A stretch of DNA of 64,000 bases from Bradyrhizobium cenepequi (GTDB lineage: Bacteria; Pseudomonadota; Alphaproteobacteria; Rhizobiales; Xanthobacteraceae), in the NCBI RefSeq assembly GCF_020329485.1, contig NZ_JAGKJI010000003.1, forward strand, positions 1-64,000, read 5' to 3'. The position numbers and the translations under genes were made by a program. Shown here one piece after another: positions 36,301-47,200 of this stretch (its first letter is position 1; every line of letters starts with the position of its first letter). The notes under the pieces were generated by a model, which saw nothing but the letters and a program-made list of their open reading frames with translations, was not told the DNA's origin and searched no databases.

Positions 36301-39300
36301 ATCCGAAATTCTTCCAGCAAGGCTTCGGCAGCTATGCGCTCAACGGCTACAAGAGCCTCGTCGTCGCGGAGGGCACGGTGGTCGAGGCGTCCCGCGCCGT
36401 CCCCTTCGCCGCGGCGGACTATGCCCAGAAGCCGACAGGAACGCCGATCTCGTCGATCATAGATTGGCATCCGGAGTTTCCGGCCGGCCAGCGCCAGGCG
36501 GTGGATCTTTCCCTTTCCTCTACCGGTCCCTCGGACCTCGCTCCGTTCAAACCTAGTACGCCACCCGCCTTCAACAAAATCGGCGGCGACCTGACGATCC
36601 AGCAGGGCGCGGTGCTGCATGTCGATCCCGGCGCTTCGATCGCGCTCGAGGCCGGGCATCTGCTCACGGTTTCCGGCACGCTGGAAGCGCATGGTGGTGA
36701 CATTTCGCTCAGTCTCACAACGGATGCCAGCGTCGGAAAGAACGCGGACAAGACCCAGGCGATCTGGCTCACATCGAGTGGCAAGCTCGACGTCAGTGGC
36801 ACCACCGTACTCGACTTCAATCTATATGGATTGCATGTCGGCGAGGTGCTCGATGGCGGTACCGTAACGTTCAACGACGGCCTGCGCGGCAGCATCGTGA
36901 CCGAGGCCGGCTCGCTGATCGATGTTTCCGGTGCCGTCGGCGTGCTCGATCTGCCGAACACTGCGGGTGGGACGATGGCAAGCGGTCCGAAGCAACCATA
37001 CGTCCCGACCAAGGTGGCGAGCGATGCCGGCTCGGTCAGCTTCACGACGTTCAATGGCGCGTGGCTTGGCGGTTCGTACAAGGCGTTGGGCGGCGACGAC
37101 ACCGCCCATGGCGGCACGTTCGCGATCTTGGGCGGCAATCAGTCGTCGGCCAACTTCTACGCCAGCAGCGACAGGATCAACGTCGTCGGCGGCGCGATGT
37201 CGGCCCTGAACATGAAGCCTGGCGATGCGGTCAATTTCGGCTCCGGGGTAGCCAGCGCGGCCAGCAACACCGTCACCACGTTCTCGGCAGCGGACGTCGC
37301 CGCAGGCGGATTTGAAAATGTGAACCTGACAACGCCCGGCACCGTCATGCTCGACGGTGGGGCGGTGCTGACTGCGGGGCGCAAGGTCGCCATCCAGGCT
37401 CCCAAGCTCGGCGTGACAGCCGGTGCGGGGGGCACGCTTGCGCAGATCGTGGCTGACGAGGTGGTGATCGGCGATACGCGCAGCCTGATTAATAAGACAT
37501 TCCCCACGGTGGCTACATCGGGGACGGGGAAGCTGGAGGTGAAGGGCGATGTGATCGACATCGCAGGCAATGTCGCGTTGCAAAACATCGACCATGCATC
37601 GTTCATTAGCGAGGGCGATCTGCGACTGGTTGGCGTTCCCGGCTATATGACGACCGACAGCGTCCAGATTCCGAACATCACCGGCACGCTCGCCGCCGCG
37701 GGCGATCTCGACTTCGTCGCCGCGCAGGTCTATGCGGCAACGCTGAGCGCGTTCACGGTCAAGACCACGAAATCGGTGGCGATCTATTCGAACGGTAGTG
37801 CGGCGCCGGTGCCGCTGTCGGCGGGCAGCAATCTCACCATTTCGGCCACCTCGATCCTCCAGGCGGGTGTGGTGCGCGCGCCGCTCGGAGCGATCACCTT
37901 CGATACCGGGACCACCGGCTCGGTCACGCTTGCCCCGGGGAGCCTCACCTCGGTGTCGGCCGAAGGGAAGCTCATTCCCATGGGCTATGTGCGCAATGGC
38001 GCCATCTGGTATTTCGGCGATGTCACTGGCGGCGCGGCCCTCTACGATCTCACCGCTCCGCCCGAGAAGAAGATCACGATCGCCGGGAAGAACGTCGATC
38101 TGCAGAAGGGCTCGCAAATCGACGTGTCGGGCGGGGGCGACGCCACCGCCTTCGAATGGACACCCGGCACTGGCGGCTCGCGCGACGTGCTCGCCTCGAA
38201 ATCCGGCGCGCCGGTCTATGCCGTGGTCCCCGGTTTCACCGGTCCTGCACCGCACGATGTCTACGCGGAGAAGAACACCAATCTGCAGGTGGGCGACAGC
38301 GTCTACCTCGCAGGCGTTCCCGGCCTGCCGGCCGGCTGGTACACCCTGCTGCCGGGCCAATACGCGTTAATGCCGGGAGCCTACCGCGTCACCTTGGCTA
38401 CTGCCGATGCCAATGTCGCCTCGAATCTGTCGGTCAAGCAGCCGGATGGATCCTATCTGGTGGCCGGCAAGTACGGCGTGGCCGGCACGAACATCGCCGA
38501 TTCCCAGACGTCGCTCTTTCAAGTCATGTCGGGCGATGTCGCCAAAACCTATTCCGAGTATGATCAATATACGGCGAGCAGCTTCTTCAAGCAGTATGCC
38601 GCCGACAACGATCTTGCCGTGCCGCGGCTCGCAGTCGATGCCGGGCAGGTGGTGCTGAACGCGGCGCAGCAGCTCGTTCTGAGCGGCGTCATGAATTTCG
38701 CGGCCGGAAAGGACGGAAGGGGCGGGCTGCTCGACATCGCTTCGGAGTCGATCGCGGTGGTCGGCAAAAGCGAGGGAGCCGTCAGCGGCTACACCCTGAC
38801 CTTGCAGGGCGACGTCCTGTCGAGCCTTGGCGCCGAGAGCTTGCTGATCGGCGGCACGCGCACCCAAACCAGCACGGGCATGCAGATCAACCCCGTGTCC
38901 AGCAAGGTGCTCGTCTCCAATGACGAGGAGACCGCACTGGTCGGCCCGGAAATCATGTTGGTCGCCAAGTCCACGTTCACGAGCGCTGGCGCGGCGGTCG
39001 ATGGCACCGGCGTGGTCACGCTCGACAGCGGCAGCGTGATCAAGGCGACTGGAGCCGTCGCGGGCAGTGACGCCTTGTTCATCGGCACCGCCAATGCGGC
39101 CACGCCAGGCGGCACCGGAATGGGCGCGCTCTTCATCGCCACCACCGCCGATCATACCAGCGTGACGCGCTACGATATCGCAGCCAAGAGCGGCCCAGCC
39201 AAGGGAACGCTTGATGTCAAGGACGGAGCGCATCTCGAATCTGACAGCCTGATCGTCCTGGATTCGACAGGCGATACGCTTGTCTCTTCCAAGGCAGTCC

Positions 39301-42300
39301 TGAAGGCGAAGGCGCTGCAGGCCGCATCGAGCAAAGTCAGTTTCGGGGCGACGCCTGCCGGCACGGGTGGCCTTGTTCTCTCGCCCGAGACCCTTGCCAA
39401 TCTCGCCAGCGTTAAGGACCTGACGCTGAAGAGCTACAGCACGGTCGATTTCTGGGGGCCGGTCGCGGTCGGCGGGTTGGGGCTTGACCAGCTCACCCTC
39501 GACGCAGCCTCGCTGGTGCAGAAGAGCTCCGGCGATGTCAGCATCACCGCCCAGAATCTCAGTCTGAGCAACACGAGCGGCGTTCTCGCGCCGGGCGACG
39601 ATGTCGCCAATGCCGGCACGCTGACGCTCGCAGCCGGTACGCTCACGGTCGGAGCGGGACAGAGTGCGAGCCGTGGCTTCGGCCAAGTGAATTTCGCGGC
39701 CAGCCACGACATCGTGTTCACCGGGACGGGCGGCTTCACCGCCGGCACCACGGCGAACGTCGCCAACCTCACGCTCTCGGCACCGCGCATCACGGCGACC
39801 GGTGGCGCCCAGCAGGCCGCGACCGCGACCGGCCAGCTGACCACGATGTACGTTAGCGCGCCGGCGGATCTCGCTCCTATTACCACGTTCGGCGGCAAGC
39901 TCGTCCTCACCGGCGCGCAGGTTGTCCATGGCGGTGTCATCGTCATGCCGGCCGGCACCGTGCGGGTCGAAGCCACCGGACCGTCGGCGTCGGACGGCGT
40001 CGTGCTGGCCGGCGGCTCGCTGATCGACGTCAAGGCGCAGAACAAACAATTCTTCGACGTTGCCGAATATGCGAACGCCGGAACGGTCGAGCTCGTCGCG
40101 GCCGCCGGCGGCGCGGTGATCGCGCAGGGCGCGGTGGTCGATCTCTCGGCGCCGCTGGGCGGGAATGCCGGAACGCTGTCGGTCGAAGTGCCGCATGGCG
40201 CGTTCACGCTTGACGGGCAGGTCTACGCTGCCGCGACGGCGGGCGCCGTGCAAGGCTCGTTCGAGCTCGATGCCGGAAGCATTGCCGATTTCGCTGCGCT
40301 GTCGGCGAAGCTCAACGCCGGCAGCTTCTTCACCAAACGCCATTTCCATCTCGGCAGCGGCGATGTTGTGCTCGCCGGCATGACCCAGGTCGATGATCTC
40401 GAGGTCGTTGCCGATACCGGCAAGATCACGGTCGCATCGGGTACGGTATTGAATGCCGACGGTGAAAAAGGGGGCAACATTCGGCTTGTGTCGTCTGGCG
40501 ACCTCGTCGTCGCAGCAGGCGCGACGCTCTCCGCGCAAGGCAGCAATGGCAAGGGTGGCCATATCGATCTTGAGACCTCGGCCGGCTATCTCGACCTCGC
40601 CGCGGGATCGATCATGAATGTCAGCGGCACGACCTACGGCGGCAAGGTGCATGTGCGCGCCGGCCGGACTGATGAGACCACGGGCACCATCAAGGCCGTC
40701 CAGCTCAACAGCACGATCATCGGGGCCCAAGTTGCCGATGCCGAAGCTTTCTGGGTCTATAACGGCATCTCGACCATCGACCAGACCATCATCACGCAGG
40801 TGTCGAACGCGGCGAACAGCTTCATGGCGCAAGCCCCATCAAAGGTCGGCAATTTCGACCTCGTAGCCGGCATCGAGCTCACCTCGACAGGCGACATGAC
40901 GCTCGCTACCGATTGGGACCTGCACCTGCTGCGCCCGGGCGGCAACCCCGGTTACCTGACCATGCGTGCGGCCGGCAATCTCACGCTCAAGGAGACGCTG
41001 AGCGACGGCTTCAACGATGTCGGCCTGGGCGGGAGCCTGCTCACGGGCCAGTCGTGGTCGTATAATCTCGTCGCCGGCGCCGACCTCGCCGCCGCCGACG
41101 TGATGGCAGTGCAGCCGGCATCGGTGCTGAAGCCTGCGGGCAAGGGTAACCTTACAGTTGAGGGTGCCGCACTCGTGCGCACCGGGACCGGCGACATTCA
41201 ACTCGGCGTCGGTGGCGATCTCAGCTTCGGCAATAAATCCGGTGTAATCTACTACAATAACGCCAACCCGGCGTTGATGAAGTACGCCTTCGAGCTCGCT
41301 AACACGACTGGCTGGACGCAACTCACCTCGGCTGCCGCAGCGCTGCTCTACAACCCGAACAATCCCTCCCAGACGACCCAAAATATCTATGCCGCGTCGA
41401 CCGTCAATGGTGCCGGCGTGTTCCGGCTCGATGGCAAACTGAATACTACCTACGCCGGCTGGATAAGCGCCACCGGCATGGACATTATCTACAATCCCAA
41501 TAATCCGTCGGACACTCCGGTGCACTTCCTCGACGCGTTCAAGGCCGACGGCACGCTTGACCCGCTCTATGCCGGCTGGAAGTTCGCCGACGGCGGCATG
41601 TTCTCGCAGAGCTTCAAGGCGGGATCATTCAGCCTCATTCCGACGACCAACGCGAACTACAATCAGGACGCGAGATCGATCGTGATGCCAGCTTACACCG
41701 ATCTCATGGATGCGTTTATCGTCCACCCAGACAGCACGCTCACACTCGATCTGAAGGTGCTCGGCTTTGCCGTCGCCCCGGGAACGACTGATATGGTTTA
41801 CCAGGTCCTGAAGCCTGCCAGCCAGCCAACCTTCGGTACTGTGAACATCTATACGCTGGTCGACCAAGCGACCGGCAAATGGATATCAAACACAGGGAGC
41901 ACCCTTTTCGCCTATTGGACCTATGGCAACGCCAGGGCGACGCTCACCTATAGCGGCGGCTCTTTCCAGGGAACCTTTGATGGGCAGATCTACACGGCCG
42001 GTCAGCTCGCTTTGCCCACGGATACGCTGAAGGTCACGCCCGCGGTCGCAAATGCGACGGCTGGCACGGGCACGATCAACTTCGCGCAGAACGGCGGTGA
42101 CCTCACCATCGCTGTTGGCGGCGACATTGTTGGCGCGCCGGTCGGCGCGCACTCGCTCTACGACTGGATGCTGCGCCAGGGCGGCTACGACGCCAACGGC
42201 CAGCCGCTGACTGCATGGGGACCGGACGTCAACAAGTTCACCTGGGGCATCGGCACGATCGGCGGCGGCGATGTCGCGATCGACGCCGGCGGCAAAATCA

Positions 42301-44828
42301 GCCAGCTCAGTGTCGTCGTCGCTAACAGCGGCAAGGTGGTGAACGGCACCACGCTGAACGCCTACGGCGGCGGCGACCTCGCGGTGCACGCCGGCGGCGA
42401 CGCCAATGGAAACTTCTTCTACGTCGCCGACGGCCGGGGCAGGATCGATGTCGGCGGCTCGCTCGGGACTGTCCAGGCGACCGTCAGCGGCTCGACATTC
42501 AATCTATCCACCATCCTGGCATTGGGGGCCGGCGGCTTCACCATCACCGCGGCCGGCGACATCGACATCGGCGCCATGTACAACCCAACGTTGGTCGGTG
42601 TGCAGGGCAAGCAGGGCGTTAACAACAGCGCCGGCTACTTCGCCGAACCCGGCACGGTCAACGGCGCCTTCTTCTCAACCTATGCCGCAGATAGCTTCCT
42701 CAACGTGCTCTCGACCAGCGGGGATGTGGTGCTGTCGTCAATGACGCCGATGGACCTTGGGAACGTGATGCCGGAGCTCAATGCGCAGGGCAATGGCAGT
42801 AACGGTTCATATCTGCAGCTATTGCCGACCTACTATCCGCCGCAGGTGAAGGCCACGTCGCTGCAGGCCGATATCACCGTCGGCGTGCCCAAGAAGGCAG
42901 ACACCGGTCGGTTGATCCTTTATCCCGCGGCTAACGGCAACCTGACGCTGCTGGCCGGCCAGTCGATCGACCTCAGCGCCAACCCGGGCTCCGGCCAGCA
43001 AAACACGGCGGCCGGCAACCACATCGTCGTGTCCGATGCCGATCCGGCGCTGTTGCCCGGCGTCTTCAATCCGGGCAACAAGCTCTTCGACGACGTCCTC
43101 GACTATTTGGGGGACGGTGTCTTCTCTGTTTCGGACAACTCTCTGAGGAGCGAACCGGCCAAGGATTCGGCCAAGATCCACGCTGCTTCGCTCTATCACA
43201 AGGACGACACCGAGCCGGTGCGCATCTATGCACTCGAAGGCAGCATCCTCGGCGGCGACTCGATCGCCAAGAACACCGACAGCAGCGTCCAGATCGTCAC
43301 GCCGAAGCCGACCATCATCAAGGCCGGCTACGACATCGAGAACATCCTGTTCCTCGGCCAGAATCTCAAGCCCGACGACGTAACGATCATCGAGGCCGGC
43401 CACAACATCGTGTTCGGCACCTACAGGCTCAACAGCAACATGGGCAACTCGATCCAGATCGCCGGGCCGGGCGAGTTGGTCGTACTGGCCGGCAACAGCA
43501 TCGACCTTTCGATCAGCGACGGCATCTATTCCATCGGCAACCAGAAGAACGTCTATCTGCCGGACGGCCAGGGCGCCGCGATCACGGTCATGACCGGGCT
43601 TGCCGGCGGCGTCGCCTACGATGCCTTCGCGAACAAGTATCTGAATCCGGCCAATGCTGGCAGCGTTCCGAGCAATTATGGTGCCGACCTCGTGACCTTC
43701 GTCAGTGGGTTCACCGGGAAGGGCAATCTCACGGTCGATGACGCTTGGGCGCTGTTCCAGGCGCTGCCCGCGAGTCAACGCGAGAAGTTCGTCAGGGACA
43801 TCTTCTTCAAGGAGCTCAAGACCACCGGCATAGCGGCGAAGACGCCTGGAAGCTCGACCCTCGACAACTATAATGCCGGCTACGATGCGGTCGCCACCCT
43901 GTTTCCCGGCAAGGCCTATTCCGGCAGCCTCAATATGCTGTACAGCCAGATCAAGACGATCGACGGCGGCGGCATCAACCTGCTGGTCCCTGGCGGCGAC
44001 ATCAAGGTCGGGCCCACCTTCGTCACGGCCGATATGGCCGGCACGCCCGACCAACCGAACAAGGCGAGAAAGCCCGGCGACCTCGGCCTGCTGACGCTGA
44101 AGGGCGGGACCATCAACACATTCAGTTCCGGCTCGGTGCTGGTGAACCAGAGCCGCGTGTTCACCCTCGGCGGCGGCGACATTGTCATGTGGTCGTCGGA
44201 TGGCGACCTTGATGCTGGCAAAGGTGCAAAGACAGCCCTCAGTGCCCCGCCGCCGCAGATCGTCTACAACTCGGCCACCGGCAGCTTCACCACCGAGCTG
44301 TCGGGCGTGGCGACCGGTAGCGGCATCGGTACGCTGATCGGCCTGCCCGGTGTGCCGGACGGTGACGTCGTTCTGATGGCGCCGCACGGCACCGTGGACG
44401 CGGGCGACGCAGGTATCCGCGTCTCAGGCAACATCGTCATCGCGGCACAATTCATCCGCAACGCCGACAATATTCAGGTCAGCGGTGCGTCGCTCGGCAT
44501 ACCCACGAACACGCCAAATGTCGGCGCATTGACGTCTGCCAGCAATACTGCGGGAGCGTCACAGCAGACGGTTGCGCCGAAACAGAGCGGCAATGAACAA
44601 CCCTCGATCATCATCGTCGAATTCCTCGGCTTTGGCGGTGGCGACTCCGAACCGGGCTCGGATAATGACAAGCGGCGCCGGGATGAAGACCGACGGGGGT
44701 TCAACGACCGCCGCGAGCAGGACTACAACGACAGGAGCGCGGTCCAGATCGCAGGTTATGGCGCGCTGACCGAGGCTGGAGCGCAGCTTCTCACACCGGA
44801 AGAACGGCAGAAGTTGACGCGACCATGA
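33330..44828 (+). CDS. Giant filamentous-haemagglutinin-like exoprotein (TpsA type), about 3,832 aa
   Basis: One uninterrupted frame of 11.5 kb. The ATG at 33330 is preferred because it starts a signal peptide (basic LRLRRR, then [20 protein letters not shown]); an ATG at 33261 would add 23 residues. An Ala-rich predicted coil follows to about residue 120. The haemagglutination/TPS domain (about 140-270) reads [39 protein letters not shown] and [14 protein letters not shown]. The bulk is Gly/Ser/Thr/Ala-rich beta-helix-like sequence. Near 41349-41580 there are two related units starting YNPNNPS and ending YAGW. The C-terminus has a highly charged tail ([14 protein letters not shown]), then [15 protein letters not shown]. 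It is probably secreted or surface-bound as an adhesin. No TpsB transporter is in the window. Long minus-strand frames within it are shadows. Confidence 0.9.
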   Translation: MPDQIAALRLRRRQALVRSALLTGASMIVLVAASADGVARPLGSTTTTSPVATQQAAAAQAAMQAATQVKNSLKQVTQALEAMKAAQAAAASAASASGAVSAGNVLTGLRPANMDAAAAAAAQLQGKDAASLTATSDWQNARLLPNSTNEKGGAQANIEQTAPKAILNWGSFSIGKSESVQFQQLSSESIALNRVIGDAYNGNQPVPSQIMGAIKANGQVWIINQNGIIFTGASQINVAGLTASSLNITNDRFLKQLATTNWSQANVEPPFLVAPNEVAADVKVEKGASITADGGSIMMFAPNVTNSGYLNAPNGQVALVAGHAVDLKASDNSGLRGFEFEIRGNTAAVTYQGGGTALNDGLITADHGNITMAGLNVTQNGILLTSTTVTANGSITLKAHDQFTYDTQNGAIYTRSGAVTFGEGSVTAVLPDLADTGTITAKELTDKSTIDVQGWKIYLKGGSLVLAPAGDVALTANYTIEGGTISVENPQARIFMDAGSVVDVSGLTGVEIPISQNIIEVELRGDELKDSPVQKNSFLYGKKIVIDATKSGYFTDPMMKDVEWFEGEPGKWYGTPLADMSGYIGLIKHGIGELSTTAGKIALKSTGDLVLNDGSSLAANGGSIKYLPGYVSTTRLISATGRIVSIDDADPSQVYVDFAGQFTHDHAHWGVSETWVSPLVKGGYYDPGHTEGKAGGTIQLAAQQGMVLGGKISAIATPGENQKDIGLDGTLVLGYVSNNDHELQYALPDVLVTSNPAVTGAQFAFEAPPLAAASVTLSADLLSEGGFGKLEVYSNGDIEVTKDASLVMPDGGGVKLYGKSVTVNGNIVAHGGTIEMTTVPVSTALSDPARSITIGTGVVLDVSGKWINDLLDRQTTSALPIHGGSISLQTPGPGAVAVKDANGETIDHVAADIGAVTLAEGSLLNASGGGHVATTGKLTAGNGGSITLDGGALNLGGTFTGDALGSGGTLSLTAPYIQIGGAATTGTLLIDPKFFQQGFGSYALNGYKSLVVAEGTVVEASRAVPFAAADYAQKPTGTPISSIIDWHPEFPAGQRQAVDLSLSSTGPSDLAPFKPSTPPAFNKIGGDLTIQQGAVLHVDPGASIALEAGHLLTVSGTLEAHGGDISLSLTTDASVGKNADKTQAIWLTSSGKLDVSGTTVLDFNLYGLHVGEVLDGGTVTFNDGLRGSIVTEAGSLIDVSGAVGVLDLPNTAGGTMASGPKQPYVPTKVASDAGSVSFTTFNGAWLGGSYKALGGDDTAHGGTFAILGGNQSSANFYASSDRINVVGGAMSALNMKPGDAVNFGSGVASAASNTVTTFSAADVAAGGFENVNLTTPGTVMLDGGAVLTAGRKVAIQAPKLGVTAGAGGTLAQIVADEVVIGDTRSLINKTFPTVATSGTGKLEVKGDVIDIAGNVALQNIDHASFISEGDLRLVGVPGYMTTDSVQIPNITGTLAAAGDLDFVAAQVYAATLSAFTVKTTKSVAIYSNGSAAPVPLSAGSNLTISATSILQAGVVRAPLGAITFDTGTTGSVTLAPGSLTSVSAEGKLIPMGYVRNGAIWYFGDVTGGAALYDLTAPPEKKITIAGKNVDLQKGSQIDVSGGGDATAFEWTPGTGGSRDVLASKSGAPVYAVVPGFTGPAPHDVYAEKNTNLQVGDSVYLAGVPGLPAGWYTLLPGQYALMPGAYRVTLATADANVASNLSVKQPDGSYLVAGKYGVAGTNIADSQTSLFQVMSGDVAKTYSEYDQYTASSFFKQYAADNDLAVPRLAVDAGQVVLNAAQQLVLSGVMNFAAGKDGRGGLLDIASESIAVVGKSEGAVSGYTLTLQGDVLSSLGAESLLIGGTRTQTSTGMQINPVSSKVLVSNDEETALVGPEIMLVAKSTFTSAGAAVDGTGVVTLDSGSVIKATGAVAGSDALFIGTANAATPGGTGMGALFIATTADHTSVTRYDIAAKSGPAKGTLDVKDGAHLESDSLIVLDSTGDTLVSSKAVLKAKALQAASSKVSFGATPAGTGGLVLSPETLANLASVKDLTLKSYSTVDFWGPVAVGGLGLDQLTLDAASLVQKSSGDVSITAQNLSLSNTSGVLAPGDDVANAGTLTLAAGTLTVGAGQSASRGFGQVNFAASHDIVFTGTGGFTAGTTANVANLTLSAPRITATGGAQQAATATGQLTTMYVSAPADLAPITTFGGKLVLTGAQVVHGGVIVMPAGTVRVEATGPSASDGVVLAGGSLIDVKAQNKQFFDVAEYANAGTVELVAAAGGAVIAQGAVVDLSAPLGGNAGTLSVEVPHGAFTLDGQVYAAATAGAVQGSFELDAGSIADFAALSAKLNAGSFFTKRHFHLGSGDVVLAGMTQVDDLEVVADTGKITVASGTVLNADGEKGGNIRLVSSGDLVVAAGATLSAQGSNGKGGHIDLETSAGYLDLAAGSIMNVSGTTYGGKVHVRAGRTDETTGTIKAVQLNSTIIGAQVADAEAFWVYNGISTIDQTIITQVSNAANSFMAQAPSKVGNFDLVAGIELTSTGDMTLATDWDLHLLRPGGNPGYLTMRAAGNLTLKETLSDGFNDVGLGGSLLTGQSWSYNLVAGADLAAADVMAVQPASVLKPAGKGNLTVEGAALVRTGTGDIQLGVGGDLSFGNKSGVIYYNNANPALMKYAFELANTTGWTQLTSAAAALLYNPNNPSQTTQNIYAASTVNGAGVFRLDGKLNTTYAGWISATGMDIIYNPNNPSDTPVHFLDAFKADGTLDPLYAGWKFADGGMFSQSFKAGSFSLIPTTNANYNQDARSIVMPAYTDLMDAFIVHPDSTLTLDLKVLGFAVAPGTTDMVYQVLKPASQPTFGTVNIYTLVDQATGKWISNTGSTLFAYWTYGNARATLTYSGGSFQGTFDGQIYTAGQLALPTDTLKVTPAVANATAGTGTINFAQNGGDLTIAVGGDIVGAPVGAHSLYDWMLRQGGYDANGQPLTAWGPDVNKFTWGIGTIGGGDVAIDAGGKISQLSVVVANSGKVVNGTTLNAYGGGDLAVHAGGDANGNFFYVADGRGRIDVGGSLGTVQATVSGSTFNLSTILALGAGGFTITAAGDIDIGAMYNPTLVGVQGKQGVNNSAGYFAEPGTVNGAFFSTYAADSFLNVLSTSGDVVLSSMTPMDLGNVMPELNAQGNGSNGSYLQLLPTYYPPQVKATSLQADITVGVPKKADTGRLILYPAANGNLTLLAGQSIDLSANPGSGQQNTAAGNHIVVSDADPALLPGVFNPGNKLFDDVLDYLGDGVFSVSDNSLRSEPAKDSAKIHAASLYHKDDTEPVRIYALEGSILGGDSIAKNTDSSVQIVTPKPTIIKAGYDIENILFLGQNLKPDDVTIIEAGHNIVFGTYRLNSNMGNSIQIAGPGELVVLAGNSIDLSISDGIYSIGNQKNVYLPDGQGAAITVMTGLAGGVAYDAFANKYLNPANAGSVPSNYGADLVTFVSGFTGKGNLTVDDAWALFQALPASQREKFVRDIFFKELKTTGIAAKTPGSSTLDNYNAGYDAVATLFPGKAYSGSLNMLYSQIKTIDGGGINLLVPGGDIKVGPTFVTADMAGTPDQPNKARKPGDLGLLTLKGGTINTFSSGSVLVNQSRVFTLGGGDIVMWSSDGDLDAGKGAKTALSAPPPQIVYNSATGSFTTELSGVATGSGIGTLIGLPGVPDGDVVLMAPHGTVDAGDAGIRVSGNIVIAAQFIRNADNIQVSGASLGIPTNTPNVGALTSASNTAGASQQTVAPKQSGNEQPSIIIVEFLGFGGGDSEPGSDNDKRRRDEDRRGFNDRREQDYNDRSAVQIAGYGALTEAGAQLLTPEERQKLTRP

Positions 44829-44889
44829 TAGGCCGAACCGGGATCTGCTGACGCGCAGCCGTGCGGCAAACCATGTGGCGATCGCAACG

Positions 44890-45726
44890 TCAGTGTTGCG
44901 AACGTTGGCGTGGTCTCGGCGGCATCGGGGATGAGGCGCGGTGTCCGGCTGTCGCTTTTCGCATGTAGGCGTGAGGACTGGATCCCATCTCCGTCCGGAA
45001 CGCGAAGACGAACGCCGACGCGGAGCCGTAGCCCAGTTGCATCGCCGTCTCGGTCACTCCCGTACCGCTGCTCAAGAGTTCGATTGCACGTAGCAGCCGA
45101 AGCCTTCGGCGCCACGATCGGAGGCTCGAACCCATTTCCGCTTCGAACTGGCGCGTGAGCGTGCGCGAAGACATGCCCAGCGCCTTGGCCCAATCGTCCG
45201 AACTGCGAGTATCGGCAGGATCGACGTACAGCGCTTCGCAAAGACGCAGCAGGCGCTCACCGCGCGGCCAAGGCAGTCCCGCCGTTAGCGTTCGAGCCCT
45301 GCGGAGTTGATCGAGGATGAGCGTCGCGACGCGGTCGGGGTAACCGTCGCCGTCTTGGCTGCCTTCGATCGCAGCGGCCTCCACGATCAACTCCTTGAGC
45401 AGAGGAGAGACGGACAGCACCGTCGGGACCGCCGGCAGATTCCGCCCGGCATTGACGGCGATCCAAAGGCTGCGAAACTCGGCACCCAGCAGCGAGCCCA
45501 CCCGATGAGGAACTCGGCTCGGAAGCCAGACCGCTTGGTCGGGCGAGATGACGAACGAACGATTGTCCGCGGTCACCATCAGTACGCCATCGATGGCGTA
45601 GACCACCTGGTGCCAATCATGCGCGTGCTCCGGAAATTCATGCCGTGCCGGGATCGATTGAGCGCGCATCGTGATCGGGCGCGGGGGCAAAACGCCCGGC
45701 GGAGCCGATATGGGGGTCCAGGTCAT
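44890..45726 (-). CDS. AraC family transcriptional regulator
   Basis: The 278-residue protein has an N-terminal cupin-like sensor (HEFPEHAHDWHQVVYAIDGV, PDQAVWLPSRVPHRV) and two C-terminal helix-turn-helix units (DDWAKALGMSSRTLTRQFEA; VTETAMQLGYGSASAFVFAF). It ends just after the giant exoprotein gene, convergent with it. It is divergent from a TPR protein and an MFS transporter, which it probably controls. Two direct AATTGGC half-sites lie in the divergent region. Such cupin-AraC proteins often regulate small-molecule exporters. Confidence 0.9.
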   Translation of the reverse strand: MTWTPISAPPGVLPPRPITMRAQSIPARHEFPEHAHDWHQVVYAIDGVLMVTADNRSFVISPDQAVWLPSRVPHRVGSLLGAEFRSLWIAVNAGRNLPAVPTVLSVSPLLKELIVEAAAIEGSQDGDGYPDRVATLILDQLRRARTLTAGLPWPRGERLLRLCEALYVDPADTRSSDDWAKALGMSSRTLTRQFEAEMGSSLRSWRRRLRLLRAIELLSSGTGVTETAMQLGYGSASAFVFAFRTEMGSSPHAYMRKATAGHRASSPMPPRPRQRSQH

Positions 45727-45735
45727 GTTATCTCT

Positions 45736-45763
45736 AATTGGCCATTACTCTATATAAATTGGC
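45736..45763. promoter_or_regulatory. Direct AATTGGC half-sites 21 bp apart, putative AraC-type operator and promoter
   Basis: AATTGGC occurs at 45736-45742 and 45757-45763, exactly 21 bp apart (two helical turns), the geometry AraC-family proteins use. An AT-rich TATATAA lies between them and could be a -10 element. The sites are just upstream of the araC-type start at 45726 and about 110 bp from the TPR gene. Confidence 0.5.
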
Positions 45764-45874
45764 AAAACGTCGAAAGACAGCCTAATGTCGCTCTGATAGC
45801 GGTCGAAATCCAGGGCCGGCGGCAAGCAAGACTTCGCCGGCCGGTTCGCCTCACCCCCGTGTCAGGAGCGGAGC

Positions 45875-47194
45875 ATGGCCGAGTTCGACAGCCGCGGCCT
45901 CGCGATTTCGACAGACTCGCCACAAGCGGCGTCCAGCTACCGCGCGGGGATCGACCTCCTTCTCTCGGCTTGGCCGGGGGCAGAGGACACGCTGCGGCAG
46001 GCCATCGATCACGATCATCAATTCGCGCTCGCCCACGCCGCGCTCGCGCGTTTGCACGCGATCAGGGCCGAACCGGCAGAAGCTCGCGTGAGGATCGCGA
46101 CTGCGCAGGACATCGTCGCGCGAAACGGCTTGCCACGGGAGGTCAGTCATGTGTCGATCCTCTCGCTCGCGGTGAACGGCCACTCAGCCAAAGCGTTGGA
46201 GAGCGCTCTCGCCCATCTGGACGAGTGGCCACGCGACGTCCTGATCCTCTCTCTGCCGTTGGGAGCCTTCGGCCTGTTCGCCTTTTCGGGAATGGCCGAC
46301 CATGATCGGGCACGCGTCGACCTCTGCGAACGCGTGGCTGATCGATACGATGCGGACGATTGGTGGTTTTTGACCTACCGCGGCTGGTCCCACGCCGAGA
46401 ACGGCTCGGTAAACCGAGGTCGCGACCTCGCGCTGCGCGGCCTCGAACTGCGCTGCGCCAACGCGAACGCTGCGCACGCGGTCGCGCACGCCATGTTCGA
46501 ACAGGGAGCGACGCGGGAAGCCGAAGCGCTGGTCGACGACTGGCTGCCGGGTTACGATCGGGCAGGGATGCTTCACGGCCACCTCGCGTGGCACGCGGCT
46601 CTCTCCGCACTGGAGCGCGACGATCCGCAGCGCGCCTTGGCGGTCTATTCCGAACACGTCCAGCCTTCGGTCTCCCTCGGTCTACCGATCAACGTCGTGA
46701 GCGATACCGTCTCGCTGCTCTGGAGACTTCAGGCTGCGGGCCACGCAGTGCCGTCCGGCTTATGGGAGGACGTCGAAAGGTACGCTGAGTCCCGGTTTCC
46801 GAAACCTGGACTCGCCTTCATAGAAGTCCATATGGGCCTGCTGGCCGCGGCGACCGGAAGCGGCGCTGCAGCCAGCGATCGCATCGCAGCGAATATGCGA
46901 CGCGTCGCGGATGGCACGCTCCCGGCCGGTCCCGTCGCACCGTCGATCTGCCGCGCAGCGATCGCATTCGCGACGGCCGATTATGCGGAATGCGTCCGGG
47001 TTCTGGAGCCAGCGGCTGCAGACGTTCCTCGCATTGGCGGTAGCGGCGCGCAGAGGCAAATCATCGAAGACATGCTGCTGCTTGCCTTGATGCGAAGCGG
47101 TGAATCCACCAAGGCCCGAGACCTGCTCGATCGCCGCCTTCACCGCCGTCCGTCACAGCGCGATGCGCGCTGGCGTCGCCACATCGAGATCTGA
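45875..47194 (+). CDS. Tetratricopeptide-repeat-like protein
   Basis: The 439-residue soluble protein is made of helical pairs. TPR-like segments include EDTLRQAIDHDHQFALAHAA, LARLHAIRAEPAEARVRI, GRDLALRGLELRCANANAAH and AVAHAMFEQGATREAEALVD. There is no signal peptide or TM helix. It resembles rhizobial TPR proteins of unknown role found near AraC regulators. It starts 148 bp from the divergent araC gene and is followed after 6 bp by an MFS transporter gene, so the two are probably one operon. The function is not known. Confidence 0.75.
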   Translation: MAEFDSRGLAISTDSPQAASSYRAGIDLLLSAWPGAEDTLRQAIDHDHQFALAHAALARLHAIRAEPAEARVRIATAQDIVARNGLPREVSHVSILSLAVNGHSAKALESALAHLDEWPRDVLILSLPLGAFGLFAFSGMADHDRARVDLCERVADRYDADDWWFLTYRGWSHAENGSVNRGRDLALRGLELRCANANAAHAVAHAMFEQGATREAEALVDDWLPGYDRAGMLHGHLAWHAALSALERDDPQRALAVYSEHVQPSVSLGLPINVVSDTVSLLWRLQAAGHAVPSGLWEDVERYAESRFPKPGLAFIEVHMGLLAAATGSGAAASDRIAANMRRVADGTLPAGPVAPSICRAAIAFATADYAECVRVLEPAAADVPRIGGSGAQRQIIEDMLLLALMRSGESTKARDLLDRRLHRRPSQRDARWRRHIEI

Positions 47195-47200
47195 ATAGCC

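Noticed and set aside
33756..44387. Several long open frames (250-820 codons) on the minus strand opposite the giant exoprotein
   Set aside because: They have no recognisable domains or ribosome sites and their composition is that of antisense shadow in high-GC DNA. The plus-strand frame is continuous over 11.5 kb with a clear signal peptide and TPS domain.
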